Shown here: positions 47,821 to 57,963 of the stretch, one piece after another
Position numbering within the stretch: position 1 is the stretch's first letter
How the letters are laid out: every line of letters begins with the position of its first letter
Source of the DNA: Jannaschia sp. GRR-S6-38
Lineage (GTDB): Bacteria > Pseudomonadota > Alphaproteobacteria > Rhodobacterales > Rhodobacteraceae
Direction: 5' to 3'
Assembly (NCBI RefSeq): GCF_029853695.1
Contig: NZ_CP122537.1
Span: forward strand, 2,501,501 to 2,565,500
Length of the DNA stretch: 64,000 nucleotides
Notes under the pieces: generated by a model
Seen by the model: the letters and a program-made list of their open reading frames with translations, nothing else
Told to the model about the DNA's origin: nothing
Database searches by the model: none
Position numbers and translations under genes: made by a program

Positions 47821-48788
47821 CCGAAAGTGAGTCCGGGCGGCCACATGTCCCCGTTTTGCTGGACGCGATTCTGGAACGTGTGGCCCCGGTTCGCGGCGTC
47901 TGGTTGGATGGCACCATGGGCGCCGGCGGATACACGCGGGGGCTGCTGGACGCGGGTGCGGACCGGGTGATCGGTCTCGACCGCGATCCGCTGGCTCACC
48001 AGATGGCGCGGGAATGGGCGGACGAGCGGGTTGAGCTTGTGAAGGGTGTGTTTTCCGAGATGGACGAGGTCGCCACGGACCTCGACGGGGTCGTGCTCGA
48101 CCTCGGCGTCAGTTCGATGCAGCTGGATCGGCCGGATCGCGGCTTCAGTTTCATGCGCGACGGGCCGCTGGACATGCGCATGGGCGACGAGGGGCCCACC
48201 GCGGCCGACCTCGTGAACAACGCGCCCGAGGGGCAGCTGGCCGACATCCTCTTCCGCTACGGCGAGGAGCGCGCGGCCCGCCGCATCGCCCGCGCCATCG
48301 TGCGCCGCCGCGCCACGGCGCGCTTCGAGACGACGCTGGATCTGGCCGAGACGGTCGCCGCGAACCTGCCGCGCCCGAAGCCCGGCCAGTCGCATCCGGC
48401 CACGCGCAGCTTCCAGGCCATCCGGATCGCGGTGAACGACGAGTTCGGAGAACTGGCCCGCGGGCTTTCGGCCGCCGAGCGCGCGCTGAAGCCCGGCGGC
48501 TGGCTGGCCGTGGTCAGCTTCCATTCGGTCGAGGATCGCGCCGTGAAGCGCTTCCTGGCCGCGCGCAGCGATGCCGGCGGCGGCGGCAGCCGGCACGCAC
48601 CGGAGCGCGAGGCCCGCGCGCCGGCCTTCGTCACCGTGGGCAAGGCCGTCGCGCCCTCGCCCGAGGAGGTCGCGAACAATCCGCGCGCGCGCTCGGCCCG
48701 GCTGCGGCTGGCGCGGCGCACCGATGCGCCGGCCGGCGAGGTGTCGCGCCGCGCGCTGGGGCTGCCGGATCCGGTGGAGGGGCTCTGA
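47817..48788 (+). CDS. rsmH: 16S rRNA (cytosine(1402)-N4)-methyltransferase
   Basis: A 323-residue RsmH (MraW): [18 protein letters not shown]-binding [13 protein letters not shown] and [50 protein letters not shown], and [16 protein letters not shown]. It methylates N4 of C1402 in the ribosomal P site. It overlaps mraZ by four bases and ftsL by one base. Confidence 0.97.
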   Translation: MTESESGRPHVPVLLDAILERVAPVRGVWLDGTMGAGGYTRGLLDAGADRVIGLDRDPLAHQMAREWADERVELVKGVFSEMDEVATDLDGVVLDLGVSSMQLDRPDRGFSFMRDGPLDMRMGDEGPTAADLVNNAPEGQLADILFRYGEERAARRIARAIVRRRATARFETTLDLAETVAANLPRPKPGQSHPATRSFQAIRIAVNDEFGELARGLSAAERALKPGGWLAVVSFHSVEDRAVKRFLAARSDAGGGGSRHAPEREARAPAFVTVGKAVAPSPEEVANNPRARSARLRLARRTDAPAGEVSRRALGLPDPVEGL

Positions 48789-49240
48789 TGCGGGGGCTGC
48801 TCTATACCCTGTCGATCGTGGCCTTCGTCGCGCTGGCCTTCTGGGCCTATCGCGAGGGCTACGAGACCCGCGCCACCGAACGCGAGGTGGCGCAGCTCAA
48901 GCGCGAGATCGGCGCCCGCCACCAGGAGCTGTCGATGCTGCGCGCGGAATGGGCCTATCTGAACCGCCCCGACCGTCTGGCGGCCCTGGCCGAGATGAAT
49001 TTCGAGAGCCTGGGCCTGATGCCGCTGGCGTCGGAGCATTTCGCGCTGGTCGATCAGGTCGCCTATCCGCTGCCCGAGCCGCCCGCGCCGCCGGTTCTGC
49101 CGGCGATCTGGGGCGATGGCGCGGCGCTGGAGGAGAAGCTCGGCGAGGTCATCATCATGAACCATCGCTACGGCGCCGATACCGCGCCCCGGCTGATCGC
49201 CCCGCCCACGCTGGCCGATGACGGGGAGCAGTTGCCGTGA
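48788..49240 (+). CDS. ftsL: Cell division protein FtsL
   Basis: A 150-residue bitopic protein: short cytoplasmic start, one membrane helix (LLYTLSIVAFVALAFWAY), then a periplasmic coiled coil (TEREVAQLKREIGARHQELSMLRAEWAYLNRPDRL) with the short NFESLGLMPL motif after it. The Pro-rich C-terminal tail is typical of alphaproteobacterial FtsL. Identity rests on fold and position between rsmH and ftsI; it would act with FtsB/FtsQ in the divisome. The ATG shares its A with the rsmH TGA. Confidence 0.88.
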   Translation: MRGLLYTLSIVAFVALAFWAYREGYETRATEREVAQLKREIGARHQELSMLRAEWAYLNRPDRLAALAEMNFESLGLMPLASEHFALVDQVAYPLPEPPAPPVLPAIWGDGAALEEKLGEVIIMNHRYGADTAPRLIAPPTLADDGEQLP

Positions 49241-51033
49241 TCTTCCGTCGCCGCGCCCGCCCGGTCCCGACCGACCCGTTCCGCCCCGTCGCCCCTGCCG
49301 TCCCGCGGCCCCGCGCCGCGACGGCGCAGGCCCCGCGCGAGGCGCCGGAACGCGTGCGCCAGCGGGCCGAGCGACGGCTGAAATTTACCGCCGCCTGTTT
49401 CGTGCTGGGCTTTGCCGTGATCGGCGCGAAGATGGGCGCGATCTCGGCGTCGGAGGCGCGCGAGCCCGCGACCGGGGCGTGGTCGGGGGCGGGCATCGTG
49501 TCGGGCCGGGCGGATATCACCGACCGCGCGGGCCGCGTGCTGGCGACCAACGTGACGGCCACGGCGCTCTACGCCCAGCCGCATCTGATGGTGGATCCGG
49601 AGGCCGCGGCGGAGGGGCTCGCCCGGATCTTCCCGGACATGAAGGCCGAGACCTGGGTGCGGCGCTTCACATCGGGCTCAAAGTTCTACTGGCTTCGCGG
49701 CAATATCTCGCCCGAGCAGCAGCAGGCCGTCCACGACCTGGGCGAGCCGGGCCTGCTCTTCGGTCAGCGCGAGATGCGGCTCTATCCGAACGGGCCCTTG
49801 GGCGCGCATGTGCTGGGCGGCGCGCGCTACGGCGAGCAGGATGTCCGTGCCGCCGAGATCAAGGGCGTGGCCGGGGTCGAGGCCGTGTTCGACGACTATT
49901 TGCGCGACCCGACGCAGGAAGGCGCGCCGCTGCGGCTTTCGCTGGATCTGCCGGTGCAGACCGCGACCGAGCGGGTGCTGGCGGCGGGCATGAAGCTGAT
50001 GAACGCCAAAGGCGCCTCGGCGATCTTGATGGATGCGCGCACCGGCGAGGTCGTCGCGCTGGCGAGCCTGCCCGATTTCGACCCGAACGACCGGCCAGCG
50101 CCTGCGACCGAGGGCGACCCCGCGGAAAGTCCGCTCTTCAACCGCGCCGTCCAGGGCGTGTACGAGCTGGGCTCGACCTTCAAGATCTTCACCGCCGCGC
50201 AATCGCTCGAGCTGGGGCTGACCAATGCCGGCACGATGATCGACACCTCGGGGCCGCTGCGGGTCAACAACCACCCGATCGGGGATTTCCGCGACTACGG
50301 CCCGCGGCTGTCGGTGACCGACGTCATGGTCAAGAGCTCGAACCGCGGCACGGCGCGGATGGCGCTCGATATCGGCGCGGCGCGGCAGCGCAGCTTCCTG
50401 GAGTCGCTGGGCTTCTTCGAGGCGACCCCGCTGGAGCTGACCGAGGCGCCCGGCGCCCGCCCGCTGGTCCCGACGCGCTGGCCGGACATCACGACCGCGA
50501 CGGTCAGCTACGGCCACGGGCTGTCGGCCTCGCCCATGCACCTGGCCGCGGCTTACGGAACGCTGCTGAACGGCGGCACGCGGGTGCAGCCCACACTTCT
50601 GGCGCTGGACACGCCCCCGCCGCCCGGCCCGCGCGTCGTCTCGCGGCGCGTCTCGGCCGAGGCGCGGCACATGCTGCGGCAGGTGGTGATGGACGGCACC
50701 GCCTCGATGGGCGAAGTGGCGGGCTACCAGGTCGGCGGCAAGACGGGGACGGCGGACAAGCCCAAGCACACCGGCGGCTATTGGGACGACAAAGTGATTA
50801 CGACCTTCGCGGGGGTCTTCCCGGCCAACGATCCCGATTACGTCATCGTCGTCACGCTGGACGAGCCCGAGATCGAGGCGGCGGGCGAGCGGCGGCGCAC
50901 CGCGGGCTGGACGGCGGTGCCCGTCGCTGCCGAGATCGTCGGCCGCGTCGCGCCGCTGCTCGGGCTGCGGCCCGATTTCGACCCCGATCGCGATGCCTTC
51001 GGGTCATATCTGACACAGGCGGCCGCGCGCTGA
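49237..51033 (+). CDS. ftsI: Peptidoglycan D,D-transpeptidase FtsI (PBP3)
   Basis: The 598-residue class B penicillin-binding protein has a Pro/Arg-rich cytoplasmic tail, one membrane helix (FTAACFVLGFAVIGAKMGAI) and a pedestal domain with GRADITDRAGRVLATNV. The transpeptidase domain follows with YELGSTFKIFTAAQ (SxxK nucleophile), SSN (VKSSNRGTARMA) and KTG (GGKTGTADKP). It crosslinks septal peptidoglycan together with FtsW. It overlaps ftsL by four bases; a 72-base gap then precedes murE. Confidence 0.96.
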   Translation: MIFRRRARPVPTDPFRPVAPAVPRPRAATAQAPREAPERVRQRAERRLKFTAACFVLGFAVIGAKMGAISASEAREPATGAWSGAGIVSGRADITDRAGRVLATNVTATALYAQPHLMVDPEAAAEGLARIFPDMKAETWVRRFTSGSKFYWLRGNISPEQQQAVHDLGEPGLLFGQREMRLYPNGPLGAHVLGGARYGEQDVRAAEIKGVAGVEAVFDDYLRDPTQEGAPLRLSLDLPVQTATERVLAAGMKLMNAKGASAILMDARTGEVVALASLPDFDPNDRPAPATEGDPAESPLFNRAVQGVYELGSTFKIFTAAQSLELGLTNAGTMIDTSGPLRVNNHPIGDFRDYGPRLSVTDVMVKSSNRGTARMALDIGAARQRSFLESLGFFEATPLELTEAPGARPLVPTRWPDITTATVSYGHGLSASPMHLAAAYGTLLNGGTRVQPTLLALDTPPPPGPRVVSRRVSAEARHMLRQVVMDGTASMGEVAGYQVGGKTGTADKPKHTGGYWDDKVITTFAGVFPANDPDYVIVVTLDEPEIEAAGERRRTAGWTAVPVAAEIVGRVAPLLGLRPDFDPDRDAFGSYLTQAAAR

Positions 51034-51105
51034 TGGACGCCGCGCGCCGGGCGGGGTAATCCCCGGGGCGCGAAGAAACGACAGACGCCGCGAAGCAGGG
51101 GCGCG

Positions 51106-52560
51106 ATGGGCAAGACGCTATCGGAACTGGGACTGACCGGGCCTGCGGGGCTGACGGTGACGGGGCTCGCGGTGGACAACCGCAAGGTCCGGCCCGGCGA
51201 CCTGTTCGCGGCGCTGCCGGGTGCGGTCACGCATGGCGCGCGCTTCGCGGCCGACGCGCTGGCGCGCGGCGCCGTGGCGGTGCTGACCGACCGGCCGGGC
51301 GCGGCCATCCTGCCCGAGGGCGCGACCGCCATCGTGGTCGAGGATCCGCGCGCCGCGCTGGCCTTCGCCGCCGCGCTGATGGCGGGCGCGCAGCCCGCGA
51401 CGATGGTCGCGGTCACCGGCACCAACGGCAAGACCAGCGTGGCGAGCTTCACGCGCCAGCTCTGGGAGGCGCTGGGCCTGCCGGCGGCCAATATCGGCAC
51501 AACCGGGGTCGAGGGCGCCTTCCACGCGCCCGCCGGGCACACCACGCCCGAGCCCATCACGCTGCACGCGCTGCTGGCCGAGATGGCCGCCTTCGGGATC
51601 ACCCATGCCGCGATGGAGGCCTCGTCGCATGGGCTGGACCAGCGCCGGCTGGAGGCGGTGCGCCTTGCCGCGGCGGGCTTCACCAATCTCACCCAGGACC
51701 ATCTCGACTATCACGGCACGATGGAGGCCTATTTCGAGGCCAAGGCCGGGCTGTTCGACCGGTTGCTGCCCGGCGACGGGGTGGCGGTGATCAATCTCGA
51801 CGATCCCCTGGGCCCGGACCTCGCCGCGCGCTGCGCGGATCGCGGGCAGGAGGTGATCGGCGTGGGCCGGGCCGAGATGGCGCGGCTGCGCCTGACCGGT
51901 CAGCGTTTCGACGCAACGGGGCAGGACGTGCTGTTCCGCTGGCAGGATCGCGCGGTCTCGGCCCGGCTGGAGCTGATCGGCGGCTTCCAGGCGGCGAACG
52001 CCCTCTTGGCCGCGGGGCTGGTGATCGCCTCGGGCGAGGCGCCGGACGCGGTCTTCGCGGCGCTGCCGCGCCTGCGCAATGTCCGTGGCCGGATGCAGTT
52101 GGCCGCCACGCGCGAGAACGGCGCGGCAGTCTTCGTCGATTACGCGCATACGCCGGACGCAATCTCGACCGCGCTAACGGCGCTGCGCCCGCATGTCATG
52201 GGCCGGATCGTCGCCATCGTCGGCGCGGGTGGCGACCGCGACCGCGGCAAGCGCCCGCTGATGGGGCGCGCGGCGGCCGAGAATGCCGACCGGGTCATCG
52301 TGACCGACGACAATCCGCGCTCGGAGGATCCGGCCGCGATCCGGGCGGCGGTGCTGGCGGGCGCGCCCGGCGCGATGGAGGTGGGCGACCGGGCCGAGGC
52401 GATCCTGCGCGGCGCGGGCATGCTGGAGCCGGGCGACGCGCTTCTGGTCATGGGCAAGGGGCACGAGACCGGCCAGACCGTGGGCGACATGGTGCTGCCC
52501 TTCGACGATGTGGAGCAGGCCTCGCTCTCGGTCGCGGCCCTCGAGGGGCGCGAGGCATGA
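51106..52560 (+). CDS. murE: UDP-MurNAc-tripeptide synthetase MurE
   Basis: A 484-residue Mur ligase: VDNRKVRPGDLFAALPG (UDP-binding domain), ATP loop VAVTGTNGKTSVASF, DYHGTMEAYFEAK, and the DNPRSEDP motif that marks meso-diaminopimelate specificity. It adds meso-DAP to UDP-MurNAc-L-Ala-D-Glu in the cytoplasm. The stop overlaps the murF start by four bases. Confidence 0.96.
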   Translation: MGKTLSELGLTGPAGLTVTGLAVDNRKVRPGDLFAALPGAVTHGARFAADALARGAVAVLTDRPGAAILPEGATAIVVEDPRAALAFAAALMAGAQPATMVAVTGTNGKTSVASFTRQLWEALGLPAANIGTTGVEGAFHAPAGHTTPEPITLHALLAEMAAFGITHAAMEASSHGLDQRRLEAVRLAAAGFTNLTQDHLDYHGTMEAYFEAKAGLFDRLLPGDGVAVINLDDPLGPDLAARCADRGQEVIGVGRAEMARLRLTGQRFDATGQDVLFRWQDRAVSARLELIGGFQAANALLAAGLVIASGEAPDAVFAALPRLRNVRGRMQLAATRENGAAVFVDYAHTPDAISTALTALRPHVMGRIVAIVGAGGDRDRGKRPLMGRAAAENADRVIVTDDNPRSEDPAAIRAAVLAGAPGAMEVGDRAEAILRGAGMLEPGDALLVMGKGHETGQTVGDMVLPFDDVEQASLSVAALEGREA

Positions 52561-53936
52561 CGCTCTGGTCGGCGCATGAGGCGGCCATCGCCACCGGGGG
52601 CACCGCGCGGGGCGACTGGGCGGTCACGGGCCTCTCCATCGACAGCCGCGCCATCGCGCGGGGTGATCTGTTCGTCGCGCTGAAGGCCGCGCGGGACGGG
52701 CACGATTTCGTCGCCGCCGCGCTCGACGCCGGAGCCGGGGCGGCGCTGGTCTCGCACGTGCCCGACGGCCTGCAGGAGGACGCGCCGCTTCTGGTCGTGC
52801 GCGACGTGCAGGCGGCGCTGGAGGCGCTGGGCCGCGCGGGCCGCGCGCGCAGCCGCGCGAAGGTGATCGCGGTCACCGGATCGGTGGGCAAGACCTCCAC
52901 CAAGGAGATGCTGCGCCACTGTCTCGCGGGGCAGGGCCGCGTCCATGCCGCGATCCGCAGCTACAACAATCATTGGGGTGTGCCGCTGACGCTGGCCGGC
53001 CTTCCCGCCGATGCCGATTTCGCGGTGATCGAGATCGGGATGAACCACCCCGGCGAGATCCTGCCCCTGGCGACGCAGGCCGCGCCCGACGTGGCGATGG
53101 TCACCAATGTGGGCCCCGTCCACCTGGAGGCCTTCGGCGACGGCGTGCCGGGCATCGCGCGCGAGAAGGCGTCGATCTTCGCGGGCCTCCCGCCGGGGGG
53201 CACGGCGATCTGGAACGCCGATCTGGACACGTCGCACATCCTGGGCGAGCGGGGCACGCTGTCCTTCGGGCGGACGGCCGAGGCCGATTGGTGCCTCGTC
53301 GAGACCAACGCGGGCGCCGACGGCACGACCTGCCGGGCCGAAACCCCGCTGGGCGAGATCGTCTTCCGGATCGGGGCGCCGGGCGCGCATTTCGCGCTGA
53401 ACGCAATCGCCGTGCTGGCCGCGATCCACGCGGCGGGCGGCGACGTGGCGCTGGCCGCGCTGCGGCTGGCCGACTGGACTCCGCCCGAGGGGCGTGGCAA
53501 GCGCCATGCCCTGCGGCTCCATCCCGACCAGCCGCCGGTCGACCTGATCGACGACGCCTACAACGCGAACCCGGCCTCGGTCGGCGCCGCCCTCGACCTG
53601 CTGGCCGCCACCGACGTGCCGCGCCGTGCCCGCCGCATCGCCATCCTGGGCGACATGCGCGAGCTGGGACCGACGGGGCCCGAGCTGCACCGCGCGCTGG
53701 CGGCGCATCCGGCAATGGACGCGCTCGACTGCGTGCACACGGTCGGGCCGCTGATGCGCGGGCTGCACGATGCGCTCGAGGCCGACCGGCGCGGCCATCA
53801 TGCCGAGGACGCGTCGAAGATGGCGGCGCATCTGCGCGACATGGTGCGACCCGGCGACGCGATCCTGGTGAAGGGATCGCTCTCGATGAAGATGGCCATG
53901 CTGGTCGACGGGCTGCGCGCGCTCGGGCGCGACTGA
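52557..53936 (+). CDS. murF: UDP-MurNAc-tripeptide:D-Ala-D-Ala ligase MurF
   Basis: A 459-residue Mur ligase with [29 protein letters not shown] loop [35 protein letters not shown] and [11 protein letters not shown]. It completes the UDP-MurNAc-pentapeptide. It starts inside murE (ATGA) and is followed 13 bases later by mraY, so it is co-transcribed. Confidence 0.96.
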   Translation: MTLWSAHEAAIATGGTARGDWAVTGLSIDSRAIARGDLFVALKAARDGHDFVAAALDAGAGAALVSHVPDGLQEDAPLLVVRDVQAALEALGRAGRARSRAKVIAVTGSVGKTSTKEMLRHCLAGQGRVHAAIRSYNNHWGVPLTLAGLPADADFAVIEIGMNHPGEILPLATQAAPDVAMVTNVGPVHLEAFGDGVPGIAREKASIFAGLPPGGTAIWNADLDTSHILGERGTLSFGRTAEADWCLVETNAGADGTTCRAETPLGEIVFRIGAPGAHFALNAIAVLAAIHAAGGDVALAALRLADWTPPEGRGKRHALRLHPDQPPVDLIDDAYNANPASVGAALDLLAATDVPRRARRIAILGDMRELGPTGPELHRALAAHPAMDALDCVHTVGPLMRGLHDALEADRRGHHAEDASKMAAHLRDMVRPGDAILVKGSLSMKMAMLVDGLRALGRD

Positions 53937-53949
53937 GGAAGGACCGCGA

Positions 53950-55032
53950 ATGCTCTACTGGCTCACCCAATTCTCGGATGGCGGCGACGTCTTCAACCTG
54001 TTCCGCTACATCACCGTGCGGGCGGGGCTGGCCTTCTTCGCGGCGCTGGTCTTCGGCTTCATCTTCGGGCGGCCGCTGATCAACCTGCTGCGCAAGCGGC
54101 AGGGCAAGGGCCAACCGATCCGCTCGGACGGGCCCGAGACGCATTTCGCCAAGGCGGGCACGCCCACGATGGGCGGCGTGCTGATCCTGGGCGCGGTGAC
54201 GGTGGCGACGCTGCTCTTCGGGCGGCTGGACAATCCCTATACCTGGCTGGTGCTGGGCGTGACGATCTGCTTCGGCGCGATCGGCTTCGTGGACGATTAC
54301 GCCAAGGTCAGGGCGGGCAACCACAAGGGCGTGCCGGGCCGCGTGCGACTGGCGCTGGGCTTCGTGATCGCGGGCGTCGCGGGCGCGGTCGCGATCTGGG
54401 CGCACCCGCCGGAGCTCGAGGGACAGCTCGCCTTCCCGGTCTATGCCGACGTGCTGGTCAACATGGCGTGGTTCTACATCCCCTTCGTGATGGTGGTGAT
54501 CGTGGGCTCCGCCAATGCGGTGAACCTGACCGACGGGCTCGACGGGCTGGCGATCATGCCGGTGATGATCGCCGCGGGAACGCTGGGCGTGATCGCCTAT
54601 GCCGTGGGCCGCACCGACTTCACCGAATATCTGGGCGTCCATTACGTGCCGGGGACGGGCGAGCTTCTGATCTTCTGCGCGGGGCTGATCGGCGGCGGCC
54701 TGGGCTTCCTGTGGTACAACGCGCCGCCCGCGGCGGTCTTCATGGGCGATACCGGCTCGCTGGCCCTGGGCGGCGCGCTGGGCACCATCGCGGTCGTCAC
54801 CAAGCACGAGCTGGTCTGGGCGATCATCGGCGGTCTCTTCGTGGTCGAGGCGCTGTCGGTCATCATCCAGGTGCTGTATTTCAAATCCACCGGGCGCCGG
54901 GTCTTCCTGATGGCGCCGATCCACCACCATTTCGAGAAGAAGGGCTGGGCCGAACCGCAGGTGGTGATCCGCTTCTGGATCATCGCGCTGATCCTGGCGC
55001 TGATCGGGCTGGCCACGCTGAAGGTGCGCTGA
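53950..55032 (+). CDS. mraY: Phospho-MurNAc-pentapeptide-transferase MraY
   Basis: A 360-residue integral membrane enzyme with ten helices. Diagnostic segments are [28 protein letters not shown] (catalytic Asp-Asp), [13 protein letters not shown], and the C-terminal [22 protein letters not shown] with the HHH motif. It makes lipid I from undecaprenyl phosphate. The AGGAAGG site lies just upstream. Its last base overlaps the next ATG. Confidence 0.97.
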   Translation: MLYWLTQFSDGGDVFNLFRYITVRAGLAFFAALVFGFIFGRPLINLLRKRQGKGQPIRSDGPETHFAKAGTPTMGGVLILGAVTVATLLFGRLDNPYTWLVLGVTICFGAIGFVDDYAKVRAGNHKGVPGRVRLALGFVIAGVAGAVAIWAHPPELEGQLAFPVYADVLVNMAWFYIPFVMVVIVGSANAVNLTDGLDGLAIMPVMIAAGTLGVIAYAVGRTDFTEYLGVHYVPGTGELLIFCAGLIGGGLGFLWYNAPPAAVFMGDTGSLALGGALGTIAVVTKHELVWAIIGGLFVVEALSVIIQVLYFKSTGRRVFLMAPIHHHFEKKGWAEPQVVIRFWIIALILALIGLATLKVR

Positions 55033-55412
55033 TGCGGGTGACGGGGCGGGATGCGATGGTGGCCGGCATGGCGCCCGAGCTTTTGCCCGGCGACTGGGTC
55101 TTCGCCACCGATCCGTCCCCGGAGGCGCGGGCGCGCGCCGTCGCGACCATCGCAGAGGCCGAGGGGCTCTCCGCCATCCTGCCCGCCGATCTGGGGCCGT
55201 CCGACGCCCCCCGGATGCGGCGGATCACGCTAAACGTTCACTCGGATCTGGAGGGCGTCGGCCTGACCGCCGCCGTGGCCGGCGCGCTAGCCGCGGAGGG
55301 CATCGCCTGCAACATGGTCGCAGGGCACCATCACGATCACGCCTTCGTCCCGGCCCGCGACGCGGCGCGCGCGCTGCGCATCCTGCGCGCGCTGTCGGCG
55401 GGCGCGGCATGA
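55032..55412 (+). CDS. ACT-domain protein (COG3602-like) inside the dcw cluster
   Basis: The 126-residue protein has a first half with [20 protein letters not shown] and a second ACT-like half with [45 protein letters not shown]. Proteins of this type are small ligand-binding domains of unknown role. It overlaps mraY by one base and the next gene by four, so it is fully embedded in the mur operon, which is not a usual place for this family. Confidence 0.75.
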   Translation: MRVTGRDAMVAGMAPELLPGDWVFATDPSPEARARAVATIAEAEGLSAILPADLGPSDAPRMRRITLNVHSDLEGVGLTAAVAGALAAEGIACNMVAGHHHDHAFVPARDAARALRILRALSAGAA

Positions 55413-55618
55413 GCGCGCCGCGCAACCCCCTGTCGCTGTCCGAGAAGGGCGCCCGCTACGGCGCCGTGGCGTTCTTCGCCGGCGCCCTGATCCTGGCCTG
55501 GCCGGTCTCGGAAGGCTGGCGCGCCGCGCAGGCGGGGCTGGAGGCGCCGCAGGGCACATCGGGCTGGGCGGAGCTGCGCCGCTTCGGCTGGCAGATGGCG
55601 CGCGAGGGTGCGGAATGA
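55409..55618 (+). CDS. Small single-helix membrane protein between mraY and murD
   Basis: A 69-residue protein with a short basic start (LSEKGARYG), one membrane helix ([19 protein letters not shown]) and a hydrophilic periplasmic tail. It is translationally coupled to both neighbours (4-base overlaps). No family was recognised. Position suggests a role near the lipid I or divisome machinery, but this is inference. Confidence 0.6.
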   Translation: MSAPRNPLSLSEKGARYGAVAFFAGALILAWPVSEGWRAAQAGLEAPQGTSGWAELRRFGWQMAREGAE

Positions 55619-56997
55619 TCCCGGTGCGCGGCTTCGACGGCGCGACGGTCGCGGTGCTGGGGCTTGGCCGGTCCGGCCTGACCGCCGCGCGGGCGCTGCG
55701 CGCGGGCGGCGCGACGGTCCTCGCCTGGGACGACGGCGCGCGCGGGCGCGAGGCGGCGGAAGCGGAGGGGTTCGAGACGCGCGACCTGACGCGGGCGGGC
55801 GCCTTCGAGGGGGTGGCCTGTCTCGTGACCTCGCCCGGTATCCCGCATCTCTATCCCGCGCCGCATCCGGCCATCGCCGCGGCTTTGGCGGCCGGCGTCG
55901 CCGTCGACAACGATATCGGGCTCTTCTTCCGCTCGTTGGGCTGGAACGGCGAGGCGCCGCGGGTGGTGGCGATCACCGGCTCGAACGGCAAATCCACGAC
56001 TTCGGCGCTGCTGCATCACGTGCTGACGCAGGCCGGGCGCCGGGCGCATCTGGCGGGCAATATCGGGCGCGGCGTGCTGGATCTCGACCCGCCGGGCGAG
56101 GGCGACGTGATCGTGCTGGAGCTGTCGAGCTATCAGACTGAGCTGGCCCGCTCGCTGACGCCCGACGTGGCCGTCTTCACGAACCTTTCGCCCGATCACC
56201 TGGACCGGCATGCCGGGCTGGGCGGCTATTTCGCGGCCAAGCGCCGGCTCTTCGCCGAAGGCGGGCCGGACCGCACGGTGATCGGCGTGGACGAGCCCGA
56301 GGGCCGCTTCCTCGCCGGGCAGTTGCAGGAGGCGCAGGGCGACGACCGCGTTATCCGCGTCTCGACGGCCAAGCTGGAGACGCCGGGCTGGCAGGTCACC
56401 GCGCGAAAGGGCTGGCTGGCCGAGACCCGGAAGGGGCGGCAGGTGGCCTCGGTCGATCTGCGCGACATCCCCGGTCTGTCGGGACGGCACAATCATCAGA
56501 ACGCCTGCTGCGCCTGGGCCGCGGCGCGCAGCCTGGGCCTCGCCCCGCGCGAGATCGAGGCGGGGCTGCGCTCCTATCCCGGGCTGCCGCATCGCAGCCA
56601 GGTCGTGGCCGAGCGGAGTGGCGTCCGGTTCGTGAACGACTCGAAGGCCACGAATGTCGATGCCGCGGCGCAGGCGCTGGCGGCCTTCCCGGCGATCCGC
56701 TGGATCTGCGGCGGGTTGCAGAAGGAGGGCGGCCTCGACGCGCTCGCCGCGCATTATGGCCACGTGGTGAAGGCCTATGTGATCGGGCGCGAGGCGGGCG
56801 CTTTCGCCGTGGCGCTGGGTCCGGGCGTGGAGGCCGAGGTCTGCGGCGACATGGCGACGGCGGTCGCACGCGCGGCGGCCGAGGCGCAGGCCGGCGAGAC
56901 GGTGCTGCTGGCCCCCGCAGCGGCGAGCTTCGACCAATACGACAATTTCGAGCGGCGCGGCGAGGATTTCGCGGCGCGGGTCGCAGCGCTGGAATAG
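55615..56997 (+). CDS. murD: UDP-MurNAc-L-alanine:D-glutamate ligase MurD
   Basis: A 460-residue Mur ligase: [17 protein letters not shown] (UDP-MurNAc domain), [14 protein letters not shown] loop [36 protein letters not shown] and [17 protein letters not shown]. It adds D-Glu to UDP-MurNAc-L-Ala. It is the last co-directional gene of the cluster here; ftsW, murG and murC, which usually follow, are absent and a convergent DUF502 gene comes next. Confidence 0.96.
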   Translation: MIPVRGFDGATVAVLGLGRSGLTAARALRAGGATVLAWDDGARGREAAEAEGFETRDLTRAGAFEGVACLVTSPGIPHLYPAPHPAIAAALAAGVAVDNDIGLFFRSLGWNGEAPRVVAITGSNGKSTTSALLHHVLTQAGRRAHLAGNIGRGVLDLDPPGEGDVIVLELSSYQTELARSLTPDVAVFTNLSPDHLDRHAGLGGYFAAKRRLFAEGGPDRTVIGVDEPEGRFLAGQLQEAQGDDRVIRVSTAKLETPGWQVTARKGWLAETRKGRQVASVDLRDIPGLSGRHNHQNACCAWAAARSLGLAPREIEAGLRSYPGLPHRSQVVAERSGVRFVNDSKATNVDAAAQALAAFPAIRWICGGLQKEGGLDALAAHYGHVVKAYVIGREAGAFAVALGPGVEAEVCGDMATAVARAAAEAQAGETVLLAPAAASFDQYDNFERRGEDFAARVAALE

Positions 56998-57049
56998 GGC
57001 GCGCAGGCGGCGGAACGCCAGGCCGGCAAGGGCCCGCGGGCCCCAACTC

Positions 57050-57760
57050 CTAGCGCAGGACGGTCGCGCCCTCGGGCAGCTTTTCGGGCACCTGGCTCGC
57101 CGGGTAGACGAGGCCGGCGGAGATCACCAGCTTCGCCGCGTCCTCGACCGACATGTCGAGCGCGACGATATCCTCGGCCGGCACGAAAAGCAGGAATCCC
57201 GAGGTCGGGTTGGGCGTCGTGGGCAAGAAGACCGAGACCATCGACTGGTCCGCCCGCGCCGCGATCTCGCCCTTGGCCGAGGTCGAGACGAAGGCGATGG
57301 CCCAGATCCCCTTGCGCGGATACTCGACGAGGCAGGCCGTCTCGAAGCTGGATTGGTCCTGCGCGAGGATCGTCTCGGCGATCTGCTTCACCCCGCCATA
57401 GACCGAGCGTACAATCGGCATGGTCTGGACGACGTTCTCGGCCCAGCGCAGGATCGACCGGCCGATCAGGCCCTTGGCGAGCCAGCCGACCATCAGCGTG
57501 AAGATCAGGAAGAACGCCACCCCGATCCCGCGGATGTCGACGTCGATATCGAACTGCTGGAGAAGCCAGATATCCGGGCGGTAGCGCTGCGGCACGAAGG
57601 GCAGCACCCAGCCGTCGATCCAGCCGATCACCGACCAGATCAGCCAGAAGGTCAGCCCGATGGGCGCGATCACGATGAGGCCGGTCAGGAAGTTGTTCCG
57701 GATCCGGGTCAGGATGCCCGCGCGGGGCGGGCGGGGAGTGATTTCGTCGCCTAGCTGCAT
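57050..57760 (-). CDS. DUF502 membrane protein
   Basis: The 236-residue protein fits DUF502: TRIRNNFLTGLIVIAPIGLTFWLIW and a second helix (IRGIGVAFFLIFTLMVGWLAKGLIG), then a soluble domain with VVQTMPIVRSVYGGVKQIAETIL, VEYPRKGIWAIAFVSTSA and FLPTTPNPTSGFLLFVP. The function is unknown; plant homologues (LCV/COV) are trafficking-related. ATG 57760 is used; an in-frame ATG ten codons upstream (57790) is also possible. It is convergent with murD, with a 14-bp palindrome (57030-57043) between them. Confidence 0.85.
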   Translation of the reverse strand: MQLGDEITPRPPRAGILTRIRNNFLTGLIVIAPIGLTFWLIWSVIGWIDGWVLPFVPQRYRPDIWLLQQFDIDVDIRGIGVAFFLIFTLMVGWLAKGLIGRSILRWAENVVQTMPIVRSVYGGVKQIAETILAQDQSSFETACLVEYPRKGIWAIAFVSTSAKGEIAARADQSMVSVFLPTTPNPTSGFLLFVPAEDIVALDMSVEDAAKLVISAGLVYPASQVPEKLPEGATVLR

Positions 57761-57963
57761 CGGTACTCGCTTTCGGGCCGCGTTCGACATAGGCGCGGCG
57801 CGGGGCGGGAACAAGCGGACAACGCGCCCGGTGCGGGCGATGCATTCCGCTTCGGCTGGGTTCGGGCGCCTCTGCCGTCAGGTCGGGCATTCCGCGTCTC
57901 GCAGACCGGCGCGCGCGCCCCCGGGACCCGCATCGGTCGGGTCCCGCGTGGCCCGGTCGGAGC

